64,000 bases of DNA from Acinetobacter baylyi DSM 14961 = CIP 107474 (GCF_000368685.1 NZ_KB849627.1:148963-212962); one strand, 5' to 3'; numbered from the stretch's first letter, positions 9,341 through 18,892 are shown. Numbers and translations: made by a program. The notes: a model not told the origin generated them from the letters alone.

Positions 9341-10534
9341 TTAAACCACGACTTCTTGATTCAAGTGGGAATCAATAGATGAATTTCTATTTAGCTTAGG
9401 CAACTCAAAACCATGATTAAGCTCCAATAATGGGAACAATAAATCTGCTACACGATAGGCTTCTCCTATTAGAGGGAAACCTGACAAGATAAAAGCTGAT
9501 ACGCCATAGCTTTCATATTCTTTAATCCGTTTGGCAATATTTTCAGCACTACCAACTAAAGCAGTCCCTGCGGCAGGATTTAAAATATCGAAACCAAATA
9601 AAGATGGACCAGTCCAAACGTTAGGATAAATTTCAAAATCTTTAGCTTGAGGCAAAATGCCTCGACGTAATTGCTCTAAGTTTTCTTGAATAGATGGATT
9701 ATCACTTCGATAACTTTCAAAACTTTCGTTTGGAGGAAGCTGTCGTTTAACGGCTTCAATTGCATAATTTACATCAATCTTGTCAAGTAATGACTGAGCG
9801 TATTGCCAAGCCTCTTCTTCTGTTTCCCGAACAATAATTTGTAATCGAGTACCAAACTCTAAAGTTCGGCCAATTTTTGCTGCTTCGGCCGCAACTTTAC
9901 TAAACTTTTCTCCAAGTAACGGCGGTGTATTCGCGAAGCTTAAATAAACATCTAATAATTCAACAGAATGCTGAACGCCTTTGGCAGAAGTTCCTGCTCC
10001 CCATAGAGGAACTCCCTGTTTTTGGGTCGGGCCACGCCATCTCGACATTGGTGATCCACTATCTAGGCGCGGAGAAATTTGAATAAACTCGCCCTCAAAT
10101 CCCGAGGTATCCCCTAAGTAGTTTTGCTGAAATACACTCCAGTACTCTTTACTAAAGTCATAACGCTCATCATGCGTATAGTGAATACCTAAAGCTGCCA
10201 AGCCTTTATCATTTCCATTAACGACATTAAATAACAAACGACCTTTAGAAAATGCATCAAAAGTTTGGGCATATTTTGCCAGAACTGCTGGTTGGACTTC
10301 TCCAGGATGTTGAGCAACTAGAAACTTTAAACGTTCAGTAAATGGAATTAAACTTGCAGCAACAGCAATTGTTTCATACTCGCTAGTCCCCATCAGTGAA
10401 CCATAAAAACCAAGTCGATCCGCAGTAATCGCAATCTGTTGCAAGTGTTCGTAATCCGTATCCCACCGTCCAGATTCCAACCAAGGATATGGCCCGTCTG
10501 GAGAAGTGAGGTACCATAAAAGTTTTACAGCCAT
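9341..10534 (-). CDS. SsuD-like FMNH2-dependent sulfonate/sulfone monooxygenase (LLM class)
   Basis: This 397-residue bacterial-luciferase-fold protein aligns by eye along its length with alkanesulfonate monooxygenase SsuD: GYLQQIA-like start (EHLQQIAITADRLGFYG), RLKFLVAQHPGEVQPAVLAKYAQTFD, a GxxGR-like LIKVVNG-type strand (LLFNVVNGND) and the tail SGFPLIGEAYRVADLLFPLL. SsuD and DszA both oxidise C-S bonds with reduced flavin supplied by a separate reductase. It has an insertion at about residues 173-188 (SGSPMSRWRGP). It lies between the class II aldolase-like gene and the importer, so it probably acts on the imported compound. Confidence 0.85.
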   Translation of the reverse strand: MAVKLLWYLTSPDGPYPWLESGRWDTDYEHLQQIAITADRLGFYGSLMGTSEYETIAVAASLIPFTERLKFLVAQHPGEVQPAVLAKYAQTFDAFSKGRLLFNVVNGNDKGLAALGIHYTHDERYDFSKEYWSVFQQNYLGDTSGFEGEFIQISPRLDSGSPMSRWRGPTQKQGVPLWGAGTSAKGVQHSVELLDVYLSFANTPPLLGEKFSKVAAEAAKIGRTLEFGTRLQIIVRETEEEAWQYAQSLLDKIDVNYAIEAVKRQLPPNESFESYRSDNPSIQENLEQLRRGILPQAKDFEIYPNVWTGPSLFGFDILNPAAGTALVGSAENIAKRIKEYESYGVSAFILSGFPLIGEAYRVADLLFPLLELNHGFELPKLNRNSSIDSHLNQEVVV

Positions 10535-10566
10535 AGTATTCTCGATCTTTATTTTTAAATCTTTAT

Positions 10567-11280
10567 CTAATTATTCAGAGGAAGTAAGCCTAGAGATTTT
10601 GCTTTTTCAGTCAATCCGCTCATCTTCCATTGCTGATGTAAAACCCCTTGTCCATATTCTCTGCTTCCACCAATTAACTCCGCAAGCAGCTGAATTTGAG
10701 CACCTTCTTCAAGCAATAAAATAAACTCAGCAGTTTCTTGTAGTCCTTGGCGTCCCCATACAGTTGCTCCACCATTAGCTTCCAAGATGGCTCGATATTC
10801 AATATCAACTTTGAGCTGATCTAAAATAAAATCTACTTCGGCTTGACGACGATCAATATAAACTGGCAACTCTTTAAATAAATGGAAGCGTTGAACAGGC
10901 ACATAACGAATCGGTAAAGTACGATGGGTTTGCGCCCAGGCACCCAAATTCGGCGCGTGTACATGGGATATTGTTGTGACATCCACATGCTCGCGAAAAA
11001 GCTTATTGTATCGACCACCTGCAGTTTTTCTGCCTAATAAAACTTCACCGTCAAGCGTTTCAACCAATACTTTACTTTTTTTGTCTTTGGACCAAGGCCC
11101 AGCATAGTTAAAAGTGATCAAGGTATTATCAGGTCCACGTTCAACAAAATTCACTGTTCCATTTGCCGTGATTGTTTTAGTTTCACGAAATACTTCAAAA
11201 GCAAATTCAGCTTTTTCTCGGTTCAAATCGATAAAATTATTTACTGCATTAGAAAGAGGAGTTTGTATAAGTGTTGTCAT
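10567..11280 (-). CDS. Class II aldolase/adducin-family protein in the sulfur operon
   Basis: This 237-residue protein looks like a class II aldolase/adducin head domain. A phosphate/substrate loop-like region (VNFVERGPDNTLITFNYAGP) is followed by an HVHAPNLGAWAQTHRTLPIRY segment with the paired His residues that bind a divalent metal in the fold. The family cleaves C-C bonds or decarboxylates, but I cannot assign a reaction here. It lies between the desulfinase-like and SsuD-like genes of one operon, which suggests it handles the carbon skeleton before or after sulfur removal. No signal peptide is present. Confidence 0.6.
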   Translation of the reverse strand: MTTLIQTPLSNAVNNFIDLNREKAEFAFEVFRETKTITANGTVNFVERGPDNTLITFNYAGPWSKDKKSKVLVETLDGEVLLGRKTAGGRYNKLFREHVDVTTISHVHAPNLGAWAQTHRTLPIRYVPVQRFHLFKELPVYIDRRQAEVDFILDQLKVDIEYRAILEANGGATVWGRQGLQETAEFILLLEEGAQIQLLAELIGGSREYGQGVLHQQWKMSGLTEKAKSLGLLPLNN

Positions 11281-11293
11281 AACTAATATTCCA

Positions 11294-12352
11294 TTAAAGT
11301 TGTTTATTCTGGCGGCGTTTTAAAACTTCGAGCAATGGTCTATGATCAACCCAATTATCAATATTGACATCTCGCTCTAAAAAGCCATGCAACCAAAGAA
11401 AATCTTTTTGTTGTTTTAAAAGCTCTAATCGTTCTGTGCTTAACGAAGGATGCAATGATTTATGAAAATTATTGCGATAAGCTGTGGCAACACTTTCCGC
11501 CCCCGCAATTGTTTCATCTTGAAGTATGGTCAGTACCTCATCTAAATGATCTTGTGCCCAATCTGCTGTATCAAATAGTTCTTCAAGAAAATCGACTACT
11601 ACATCAAAATGATCTTCCAACAAATCTTCATGAACAGTAATGGGACGTGGCGTTCCATTATTCACACGAGAGGTTATGTCAGGAAATTGATCTAAATCAA
11701 TGCCAACCTTTAAACCGCGTTTTGTTGCTGCCTCAACAGCGGATGCGCCTTTCACATAAACGGCATCTACTTGACCTGTAATTAATGCATCAAGGCCCGA
11801 CCAATATTGACTTGCATCACGATTCTCTTTACGCCCTGCACGTTCAGGTACTTCAATGAAATTTACATCTCGAAAACTAAGATTGGCAAGCTGTAAAGCA
11901 CCACGAATACCTTGTAATGACATGGCCCTAAATATACTGCCAGCTCGTTTATCAGCGTATTCCGGTAAAGCAACTTTCGCATTTAGTAAATGCTCTGGCT
12001 GGCTGATGTCTGAATCAGGTCGAACAATAATAACTTGCCATTCATCAATCCACGTCAAACCAATCAGTCGGCTTGGAGCACCTTCAGAACGCGCAGCTAA
12101 TGCAGGTACATTTCCACCTTCTCGAAAAAGAGCTGGCAATTGGTGATCAAAATGATGAACCGATAAACCTTTACGCGCATCTTGCAAGACGGCAACATCA
12201 ATACCGTGCTTTTCAAACTTTTTAACTAAAGTACCGCGTTTTAATGAAATACCTGTTGCTGTAGGTACTGGACATCGAGTGACCCAAATTTCAGACAGGA
12301 TGTTTTTTACAAATTCTTTAGAATTTTCTTTTTTATTTACTACAAGTGACAT
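11294..12352 (-). CDS. DszB-like sulfinate desulfinase, first gene of the sulfur operon
   Basis: This 352-residue paralogue of the protein at 1248-2300 has the SsuA/NMT1 fold without an export signal. It keeps Cys27 in TRCPVP, His67 in HHFDH and Arg77 followed by EGG, matching the catalytic Cys/His/Arg-x-Gly-Gly pattern of DszB. Both paralogues also keep RVNNGTPR/RSNNGTPR near residue 230. It is the promoter-proximal gene, 13 bp before the class II aldolase gene. I infer a cytoplasmic enzyme that frees sulfite for cysteine synthesis. The alternative is a soluble binding or sensor protein that kept the triad by descent. Confidence 0.7.
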   Translation of the reverse strand: MSLVVNKKENSKEFVKNILSEIWVTRCPVPTATGISLKRGTLVKKFEKHGIDVAVLQDARKGLSVHHFDHQLPALFREGGNVPALAARSEGAPSRLIGLTWIDEWQVIIVRPDSDISQPEHLLNAKVALPEYADKRAGSIFRAMSLQGIRGALQLANLSFRDVNFIEVPERAGRKENRDASQYWSGLDALITGQVDAVYVKGASAVEAATKRGLKVGIDLDQFPDITSRVNNGTPRPITVHEDLLEDHFDVVVDFLEELFDTADWAQDHLDEVLTILQDETIAGAESVATAYRNNFHKSLHPSLSTERLELLKQQKDFLWLHGFLERDVNIDNWVDHRPLLEVLKRRQNKQL

Positions 12353-12493
12353 ACGGATTCCTTAGGATAATTCCACTTTCATCACTTACATTGAGCAGCT
12401 TTTATGCCAATTTAATTTATTATTTATTTTCAATTATTTATGCAAATATAGCAGGATTGGAAATGTTTATATTCCATCATTTTTTTAAATCAT

Positions 12494-12509
12494 TGTTGTT
12501 TTTACAACA
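12494..12509. promoter_or_regulatory. Candidate shared sulfur-locus operator, copy 2
   Basis: TGTTGTTTTTACAACA matches 15 of 16 bases of the site at 1084-1099 and lies 141 bp upstream of the operon start. The overlapping sequence TTTAAATCATTGTT (12484-12497) also has an exact copy at 1036-1049. The 360-bp gene-free stretch 12353-12712 holds this site and otherwise very AT-rich DNA with no gene or RNA that I recognise; it should carry the operon promoter. Confidence 0.45.
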
Positions 12510-12712
12510 TTGAGTAAATAATACATTCTAAAGATCATTGAATATGAAAATTGACTTTAATCTATACGGTATATTTTTATTCACTTACAAAATGATTATC
12601 CTTCAAAATTTTTTATTCGATATTATTCATTCAGAAAGACGCATCCAGAGATGCCAAATTTGAACATTATTTAACCATGAGTAGATTCATTATCTGGCAT
12701 TTAAATGATGTA

Positions 12713-12919
12713 TCAATTCACCAAAGTAATTTTCTTTAATGAATTATCCAATGGACTTCTGTACCGATAGACAAAACTTCTAAGGCCCATCTTTCTACAA
12801 GTAACGCTTAAACCAGTATATTCCCCAATATCACGTTTATCTGAGGTTCCAATCTTCATTTTATCTACTGCACGCGCTGATAATGCCACTTTCTTTTTGT
12901 TCGTTATTTCCTCACTCAT
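12713..12919 (-). pseudogene. Tyrosine-recombinase N-terminal fragment (DUF4102-like)
   Basis: The frame gives 68 residues from an ATG at 12919 with an AGGA ribosome site. The sequence ALSARAVDKMKIG...DIGEYTGLSVTCRKMGLRSFVYRYRSPLDNSLKKITL resembles the arm-binding domain at the N-terminus of P4-type integrases (normally '...LYLLVKPSGSKYWRFRYRF...KKLSLG'). It stops where the core-binding and catalytic domains should begin, so it is a truncated remnant. It lies between the sulfur operon and mutS and hints at a past mobile element. Confidence 0.6.
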
Positions 12920-13146
12920 CTTAGAATCCTTTTTGTCAATTAGTCTCAATTTGTTAAGATGGCAATCGTGAATATTTAAGTTCAACACTTAACACACTAC
13001 TGGCTTCATTGTTGATCTGTAAAATACATGCAAAAGCGCATTTTCAAAGATTAAGCGAGATATCTGTAGAAGTTCTTAGAATTGGTTATACAGCCAAACT
13101 TTCAAAGTTAACTTATTTATTATTTAAATTTAAGGATTTAAGATAC

Positions 13147-15792
13147 ATGAATAGCACAGAAACAATGGCTGACCTTTCCTCGTATACACCTATGATGCAG
13201 CAATATTTTAAGGTAAAGCTGGAACACCAACATGCTTTACTTTTTTATCGCATGGGTGATTTCTATGAACTCTTTTTTGATGATGCACGAAAAGCGGCAA
13301 AACTTTTAGGCATTACACTCACGCATCGTGGTAAAGCTAATGGTGAGCCCATTCCTATGGCAGGTGTTCCCTATCATGCTGCTGAGGGATATTTGGCACG
13401 CTTAGTTAGAGCAGGACAAACTGTTGCTATCTGTGAACAGGTAGGTGAAGGCGAGAACGCAGGCTCTCGCTGTAAAGCCCCCATGGAACGCAAAGTTGTA
13501 CGCATTATTACCCCAGGTACGATTACAGATGACGCATTGCTTGGCAGTTATCAATCTTCAAATCTGGTTGCACTTTGTATTCAGCAAAATAAAATCGGGA
13601 TTGCATTACTGGATTTGAGTGCCAGTATATTTAAAGTTCAACAGCATGAGTTTAAAACTGAACAACTCTACATTGAACTTGCCCGCCTCATGCCAAGTGA
13701 AATTGTGGTTGATGAAGATCTGGTTGATCAAAACATTTTAGAGCAAATCAAAAAACAAATTGAATGTTCTATTACCAAACGTCCTAATGTTGACTTCAAT
13801 CTAAACAATGCACAAAAAACCCTGTGTGATCAATTCGGTGTAACCACTTTGTCTGGCTTTGGAATTGATCATTTACCACTTGCAAAAGCGGCTGCGGCTG
13901 CATTAATTCATTACGCAAAAGAAACTCAAAAAACAGCATTACCGCATATTCGTTCAATTCAATTGGAACAAAGCACTGATTTTATTGCACTTGATCCAAT
14001 TACCCGCCGTAATCTGGAAATTATTGATCCACTCTTTGAGCATGGAACTTCACTGTTCAATTTGATTAATGATTGTCAAACGGCAATGGGCGGACGATTA
14101 CTGAGTCGCATACTTATGCAGCCAATACGTGATACTGCTATTTTAGACGCACGACTTGATGCAACTGAACAATTATTAATTGGCTATCATGAATCACCAG
14201 TGCGTTTGGTACTCAAAGAAATTGGAGATATCGAACGGGTATTAAGCCGCGTTGCTTTAGGTACTGCACGACCACGTGACTTAGTACAATTACGTCAGGC
14301 GTGTGCTCAGATTCCATTTTTAAGGCATGCGCTATTACCTGCAATTCAAACAAAATCTTCAAAACTTCTAAATGAGCTAGATCATGAGCTTGGGGATTTT
14401 AAAGATTTGCATCAATTGTTATTGTCAGCAATTGTAGAAAACCCACCTGTTCTACTTCGAGATGGAAATGTCATTGCAGAAGGTTATGATGCCGAACTAG
14501 ATGAACTCCGTAAGATCCGCGATCATGCCGGTCAATTTCTTGTTGATCTTGAAATAAAGGAACGTGAGTCAAGTGGAATCCCAACTTTAAAAATTGGCTA
14601 CAATCGTGTCAGTGGTTATTACATCGAGTTGACACGTGCTCAGGCAGAACAAGCACCTGCATATTATATTCGTCGTCAAACTTTAAAAAATGCAGAACGT
14701 TATATCACGCCTGAACTTAAAAGTTTTGAAGATAAAGTTCTTTCAAGCGAATCACGTGCACTTGCACGAGAAAAACTGTTATTTGAAAGTCTGCTTGAGA
14801 CACTGAAAAAAAATATCGCCAACCTACAAATGATGAGTTCTGCAATTGCCCAAATTGATGTATTGGCCAACTTTGCTCATCAGGCGCGTTTGCAAAATTG
14901 GAACCGTCCTGATTTTAGCCCAGAAATTGGTATTAAAATTCATGATGGTCGTCATCCTGTTGTTGAAGCACTGAGTAAAACCCCTTACACCCCAAATGAT
15001 ACCTTTTTAGATAGTCAGCATCGCATGGCTATCATTACTGGCCCTAACATGGGCGGTAAATCGACATTCATGCGTCAGACTGCTTTAATCAGTTTACTGG
15101 CCTATTGTGGTAGCTATGTTCCTGCAAAATCTGCCAAGCTTGGTCCAATTGACCGTATCTTTACACGTATTGGCTCGGCAGATGATTTATCGACTGGTAA
15201 ATCTACATTTATGGTCGAAATGACAGAAACCTCTCAAATTCTACATCATGCGACCCATCAATCATTGGTTTTAATGGATGAAGTTGGGCGTGGAACCAGC
15301 ACTTACGACGGTTTATCACTTGCTTGGGCTTGTGTACTCGATTTAACCAAACGAATTAAATGCTTATGCCTCTTTGCCACACATTATTTTGAGCTAACAG
15401 AGTTAGGTAGTGAATCTGCTATCGACAACTATCATGTTACGGCAAAAGAAATGAATGGTAATCTTATTCTGCTGCATAAAGTCCAGCATGGCCCAGCGAG
15501 TCAAAGTCATGGATTACAAGTTGCAAAATTGGCGGGTATACCTGCAAGCGTGATCAAGGAAGCACAAAAACGTTTAAAAATTCTGGAAAAGCAACAACAG
15601 CAATATTTTCAAACTGCGGTACAAAACGATTTGTTTGCTATACCAGAACTCCCTCAAATTGATGAAACGAAAATTGAGATTAAAAAGACCTCTCCTGTGC
15701 TTGATCATCTTAAACAACTTGACGTTGATAGTTTAACGCCGAGACAAGCACTTGAAGCACTTTATCAACTCAAAGATCAATTGGAACACTAA
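13147..15792 (+). CDS. mutS: DNA mismatch repair protein MutS
   Basis: This 881-residue MutS binds mismatches and small loops and recruits MutL. The N-terminal domain has the mismatch-reading GDFYELF motif (Phe-x-Glu), followed by connector, core and clamp domains and the ATPase with Walker [10 protein letters not shown], Walker [14 protein letters not shown] and the [11 protein letters not shown] helix near the C-terminus. The frame is open further upstream, but I chose the ATG at 13147 because an AAGGA site lies about 10 bp before it and [20 protein letters not shown] is the natural N-terminus. A terminator follows at 15830. Confidence 0.97.
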   Translation: MNSTETMADLSSYTPMMQQYFKVKLEHQHALLFYRMGDFYELFFDDARKAAKLLGITLTHRGKANGEPIPMAGVPYHAAEGYLARLVRAGQTVAICEQVGEGENAGSRCKAPMERKVVRIITPGTITDDALLGSYQSSNLVALCIQQNKIGIALLDLSASIFKVQQHEFKTEQLYIELARLMPSEIVVDEDLVDQNILEQIKKQIECSITKRPNVDFNLNNAQKTLCDQFGVTTLSGFGIDHLPLAKAAAAALIHYAKETQKTALPHIRSIQLEQSTDFIALDPITRRNLEIIDPLFEHGTSLFNLINDCQTAMGGRLLSRILMQPIRDTAILDARLDATEQLLIGYHESPVRLVLKEIGDIERVLSRVALGTARPRDLVQLRQACAQIPFLRHALLPAIQTKSSKLLNELDHELGDFKDLHQLLLSAIVENPPVLLRDGNVIAEGYDAELDELRKIRDHAGQFLVDLEIKERESSGIPTLKIGYNRVSGYYIELTRAQAEQAPAYYIRRQTLKNAERYITPELKSFEDKVLSSESRALAREKLLFESLLETLKKNIANLQMMSSAIAQIDVLANFAHQARLQNWNRPDFSPEIGIKIHDGRHPVVEALSKTPYTPNDTFLDSQHRMAIITGPNMGGKSTFMRQTALISLLAYCGSYVPAKSAKLGPIDRIFTRIGSADDLSTGKSTFMVEMTETSQILHHATHQSLVLMDEVGRGTSTYDGLSLAWACVLDLTKRIKCLCLFATHYFELTELGSESAIDNYHVTAKEMNGNLILLHKVQHGPASQSHGLQVAKLAGIPASVIKEAQKRLKILEKQQQQYFQTAVQNDLFAIPELPQIDETKIEIKKTSPVLDHLKQLDVDSLTPRQALEALYQLKDQLEH

Positions 15793-15829
15793 TTACGCTC
15801 AAACAGTCGAGTTTTTTCTCATCAACTAT

Positions 15830-15857
15830 AAGTAGCCATCGTGCTACTTATTTTTAT
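15830..15857 (+). terminator. Rho-independent terminator of mutS
   Basis: An AAGTAGC/GCTACTT stem with loop CATCGT is followed by ATTTTTAT. Confidence 0.75.
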
Positions 15858-16048
15858 CAAATGGTAAAATATATAATTTTTAAAGAGTTTTTTCTTTTCG
15901 TGATTCAAAATATAAAAAATGATGCTGTATAAGAAAAATATACAAATTATAAGCTTATAAACACCGTTTATTTAATTGAATATTCTGTTATATTTAGGCT
16001 GAATAATACTCTAAAAATCAAAATACTTTTACTGTTCAAGGAACTTCT

Positions 16049-16498
16049 ATGGCCTATGTTAGATTGCTTTATGTCAGCAAAACCGCCAAACAACATCATG
16101 AAATAAAACATGACCTAATGGAAATCTTGACAACAGCAATACGTTTTAACTCAATAAATAAAATTAAAGGGGTTCTATATTATGGAAATGGCTATTTTGT
16201 CCAATGTCTAGAAGGTGAAGAAAAAGTCATTTATGATGTTTTTTATAATCGAATTATTAAAGATTCTCGTCATCAAAACTGTGAAATACTGTCCTGTAAA
16301 GCTGTAAATGAGTTACTTTTTCAAAAATGGAGTATGAAATTTGCGCCATTAAATAAAAAGCTTCGAGATTTTTTTCAGCAATATCATATAGACGAATTTA
16401 ATCCTTATTTACTGACACATCAGACGACTGAGCCATTTATAGAATTGTTATCTCAGGAACCACATCAGGAAGTTGACCCTTACCCTCATTCATCCTGA
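16049..16498 (+). CDS. BLUF-domain blue-light photoreceptor
   Basis: This 149-residue protein is almost only a BLUF domain. It has the flavin-contacting Tyr8 (RLLYVS), Asn34 (IRFNSINKIKGVL), Gln52 (YFVQCLEGE), and Trp94 with Met96 (QKWSMKF), the residues of the FAD photocycle. A short C-terminal helix region follows and there is no output enzyme, as in short BLUF proteins such as BlsA of A. baumannii, which act by binding partner proteins. An AAGGAA ribosome site precedes the ATG. It is a single-gene unit between mutS and fdxA. Light or temperature sensing is inferred from the family. Confidence 0.92.
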   Translation: MAYVRLLYVSKTAKQHHEIKHDLMEILTTAIRFNSINKIKGVLYYGNGYFVQCLEGEEKVIYDVFYNRIIKDSRHQNCEILSCKAVNELLFQKWSMKFAPLNKKLRDFFQQYHIDEFNPYLLTHQTTEPFIELLSQEPHQEVDPYPHSS

Positions 16499-16822
16499 TA
16501 ACATAAAAAATTTTTAATAACAATATTTTATAGCCAATAGTCAAAAGTGAGCGGAAAAAAATTTATTGGGTGTATTTATCGATTCATTTTTTACAACACA
16601 TCCAGTTTAGATTAACTGTATGTTTTTATTGGTTTAGGTTTGCTTATCTTTTGACACTCCAGACAATTAAATTCACAATATAAATTAATTAATATCAGCC
16701 ACTTAAATCCATTTCATGGTTTTAGATAACAAATATCAATAAAAGGAATTGTTCGTACCCCCCTTTTTTGCCTAAAATAGGCCAGTTTTAATGAAAACCA
16801 TATTTTTTAGGTAGCTGTCGCC
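16499..16822. other. Gene-free stretch between the BLUF gene and fdxA
   Basis: This is AT-rich DNA with no open frame or RNA gene that I can support. A TTGACA-like box (about 16648-16653) lies here, without a convincing -10 element at standard spacing. The fdxA promoter should be in this stretch. Confidence 0.4.
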
Positions 16823-17146
16823 ATGACCTTTGTTGTCACTGAAAACTGTATTAAATGTAAATATCAAGATTGCGTAGAAGTCTGCCCAGTTGACTGTTTC
16901 TATGAAGGTCCTAACTTTCTGGTGATTAATCCAGATGAGTGCATTGACTGCGCTTTATGTGAACCAGAATGTCCAGCAAATGCAATTTTCTCTGAAGATG
17001 AATTGCCTGAAGGCCAGGAAGTCTTTATTGAACTGAATGCTGACCTATCACAAAAATGGCCAAATATCACACAAATTGGTGACCAACCTGCTGATCGAGA
17101 AGAATGGAATGGTAAACCAGATAAACTTCAGTATTTAGAGAAGTAA
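16823..17146 (+). CDS. fdxA: Seven-iron ferredoxin FdxA
   Basis: This 107-residue low-potential electron carrier has two cluster motifs: Cys9, Cys17 and Cys21 in the first region, with the extra Cys12 and Cys25, and C40xxC43xxC46xxxC50P in the second. This is the usual [3Fe-4S][4Fe-4S] pattern of FdxA. The acidic C-terminal extension ([14 protein letters not shown]) is conserved in the family. It stands alone with its own terminator 5 bp after the stop. The redox partner is unknown. Confidence 0.95.
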   Translation: MTFVVTENCIKCKYQDCVEVCPVDCFYEGPNFLVINPDECIDCALCEPECPANAIFSEDELPEGQEVFIELNADLSQKWPNITQIGDQPADREEWNGKPDKLQYLEK

Positions 17147-17150
17147 TTTA

Positions 17151-17178
17151 AAAGATCAGCATTAGCTGATCTTTTTTT
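17151..17178 (+). terminator. Rho-independent terminator of fdxA
   Basis: An AAAGATCAGC/GCTGATCTTT stem with an ATTA loop is followed by a T-run. Confidence 0.9.
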
Positions 17179-17272
17179 ATACTTTAAATCAACATTTGAT
17201 TGCAAAATTTTCAAAATTTGTTCTTCATTTTGCACTAAAATAACGAGCTTAGAATAAGTTGTTGATTTTATT

Positions 17273-17995
17273 ATGTCTCAGTTTTTGAAGGGTGTTCTTG
17301 CAATAAGTATCATCCCGATAATGATGGTTGGCTGTACCACTGCTCCTCAAAAAAAAGGAAAAATCTTAGACTTACCAAAGGGACATCGTATTCATATTCC
17401 TCAGGAAACTGTGACTATAGAACGTCCTGTTCGCCCTAAAGTAACACCAAACTCTTATTTGAATTGGCTGCAAAATCCGTCTAATCGGATACAAATACAA
17501 GAATATGAGCAATTTTTATCACGAAACGATGTAGCAAATATTGTTCCAAATTACGAATTATTGAAAACAGCTCGCGATTGGCAAAAATGTGGACGATCCG
17601 AATATGCGGTTCCCAATAGAGAGCTTTGGAATAATGCCATTCCTACATTACGTGTGCTCAAATATTTAGTGGCAGCAAAAATTTTGACTGATTTTGAGGT
17701 GACATCTGTTTATCGTGATTTACCATTAAATCAGTGTGCTGGTGGCGCGAATTCTTCCCGGCATTTGTTTAATTCGGCTATCGATTTTCGTATTGGTCCC
17801 GAAATTCCTCAACCGCAAGATTATGCTTTTATTGAAAATACCAAATTTAAGCTTTGCCAATTTTGGAATCAACATGGACAAAGTCTGAATATGGGACTAG
17901 GTCTGTACAGTTCAGGTCAAATTCATATTGACACTCAAGGCTATCGTACATGGGGGCCAGACCATAGCCGAAACAGTTCAATGTGTAATTACTGA
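17273..17995 (+). CDS. Peptidase M15-like lipoprotein
   Basis: This 240-residue protein has a lipoprotein signal (lipobox MVGC, Cys21). The C-terminal half has SVYRD...GGANSSRHLFNSAIDF and IHID, the Ser/Arg, His, Asp and His arrangement of zinc D-Ala-D-Ala carboxypeptidases of the M15A/VanY type. A role in trimming peptidoglycan from the envelope side is likely, though substrate specificity is unknown. Four Cys residues in the catalytic half may form disulfides. No clear ribosome site precedes the ATG. It is a single-gene unit. Confidence 0.75.
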   Translation: MSQFLKGVLAISIIPIMMVGCTTAPQKKGKILDLPKGHRIHIPQETVTIERPVRPKVTPNSYLNWLQNPSNRIQIQEYEQFLSRNDVANIVPNYELLKTARDWQKCGRSEYAVPNRELWNNAIPTLRVLKYLVAAKILTDFEVTSVYRDLPLNQCAGGANSSRHLFNSAIDFRIGPEIPQPQDYAFIENTKFKLCQFWNQHGQSLNMGLGLYSSGQIHIDTQGYRTWGPDHSRNSSMCNY

Positions 17996-18148
17996 AAACT
18001 TTAAGTATATCTGATCAATTAAATGTTAATTATTTAACGTCGATACTTTATTTGTTTTTAAAAACTTTTTCCTTTCGTTTTGAAATCTCATAAAATATTG
18101 CAAGTTTTAAAATGCATCATCCATTATCGGATAAAGGTATAATTTGTT

Positions 18149-18817
18149 ATGCAACAGCTGTGGACAGACATTGATCATTATATTGAATCAAATTTAATCC
18201 CAGAGGATTCAAATCTCAAATTCGCACTTCAAAATACAGAAGATCAGGGCTTTCCAGATCATCTTGCTGTTGCCCCCAATCAAGGCATGTTGCTTCAAAT
18301 GCTTATTCAGATGAATCAATGCAAACGTGTACTTGAGTTAGGAACATTTGCTGCGTACAGTACAATCTGGTTAGCTCGTGCGCTTCCCAAAGATGGATAT
18401 CTGATGACAATTGAAGGTAGAGATACGCATGCTGCTTTAGCTCAGCAAAATATCGACCATGCAAATTTACCCGTGAATATTGAGTTAAAAGTCGGTAGGG
18501 CTGCTGATATATTATCCAAGATTGACACTGACACATTTGAACCTTTTGATTTTATTTTTATTGATGCTGACAAGCAAAGCTACCCTGAGTATCTCGATTT
18601 AAGTCTAAAATTATCACATTCGGGTACTGTTATCGTGCTTGATAATGTTATTCGTGCAGGTGCTCTAATCGATCTAGATAATCAAAGACCGAGCATTGAA
18701 GGCATCCGATTGACCTTTGAGGCACTGCAAAACCATCCTCAACTTTTATCTTGTACTGCTTTACAGACAGTTGGTAGCAAAGGTCATGACGGTTTCGCTA
18801 TTGCGATTGTGAAATAG
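18149..18817 (+). CDS. Class I SAM-dependent O-methyltransferase (COMT-like)
   Basis: This 222-residue protein has the SAM-binding motif I (VLELGTFAAYST), motif II acidic residue (MTIEGR) and the metal-binding FIDADKQSYPEYLD followed by VIVLDNV, as in bacterial catechol-O-methyltransferase-like enzymes. These transfer methyl from SAM to a hydroxyl, usually on a catechol or similar aromatic, with Mg2+. The acceptor here is unknown. An AAAGG site precedes the ATG and a terminator follows at 18893. Confidence 0.88.
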   Translation: MQQLWTDIDHYIESNLIPEDSNLKFALQNTEDQGFPDHLAVAPNQGMLLQMLIQMNQCKRVLELGTFAAYSTIWLARALPKDGYLMTIEGRDTHAALAQQNIDHANLPVNIELKVGRAADILSKIDTDTFEPFDFIFIDADKQSYPEYLDLSLKLSHSGTVIVLDNVIRAGALIDLDNQRPSIEGIRLTFEALQNHPQLLSCTALQTVGSKGHDGFAIAIVK

Positions 18818-18892
18818 TGTTTAAAAATTAAACTTAACTTTTAAACACTTAAAAAACAAATACCTAAATCAAATTTTCATGCTTTTCCATAT

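Noticed and set aside
10833..12146. Short frames overlapping the class II aldolase-like and desulfinase-like genes
   Set aside because: They lie wholly within or antisense to genes with recognisable families and show no domains.
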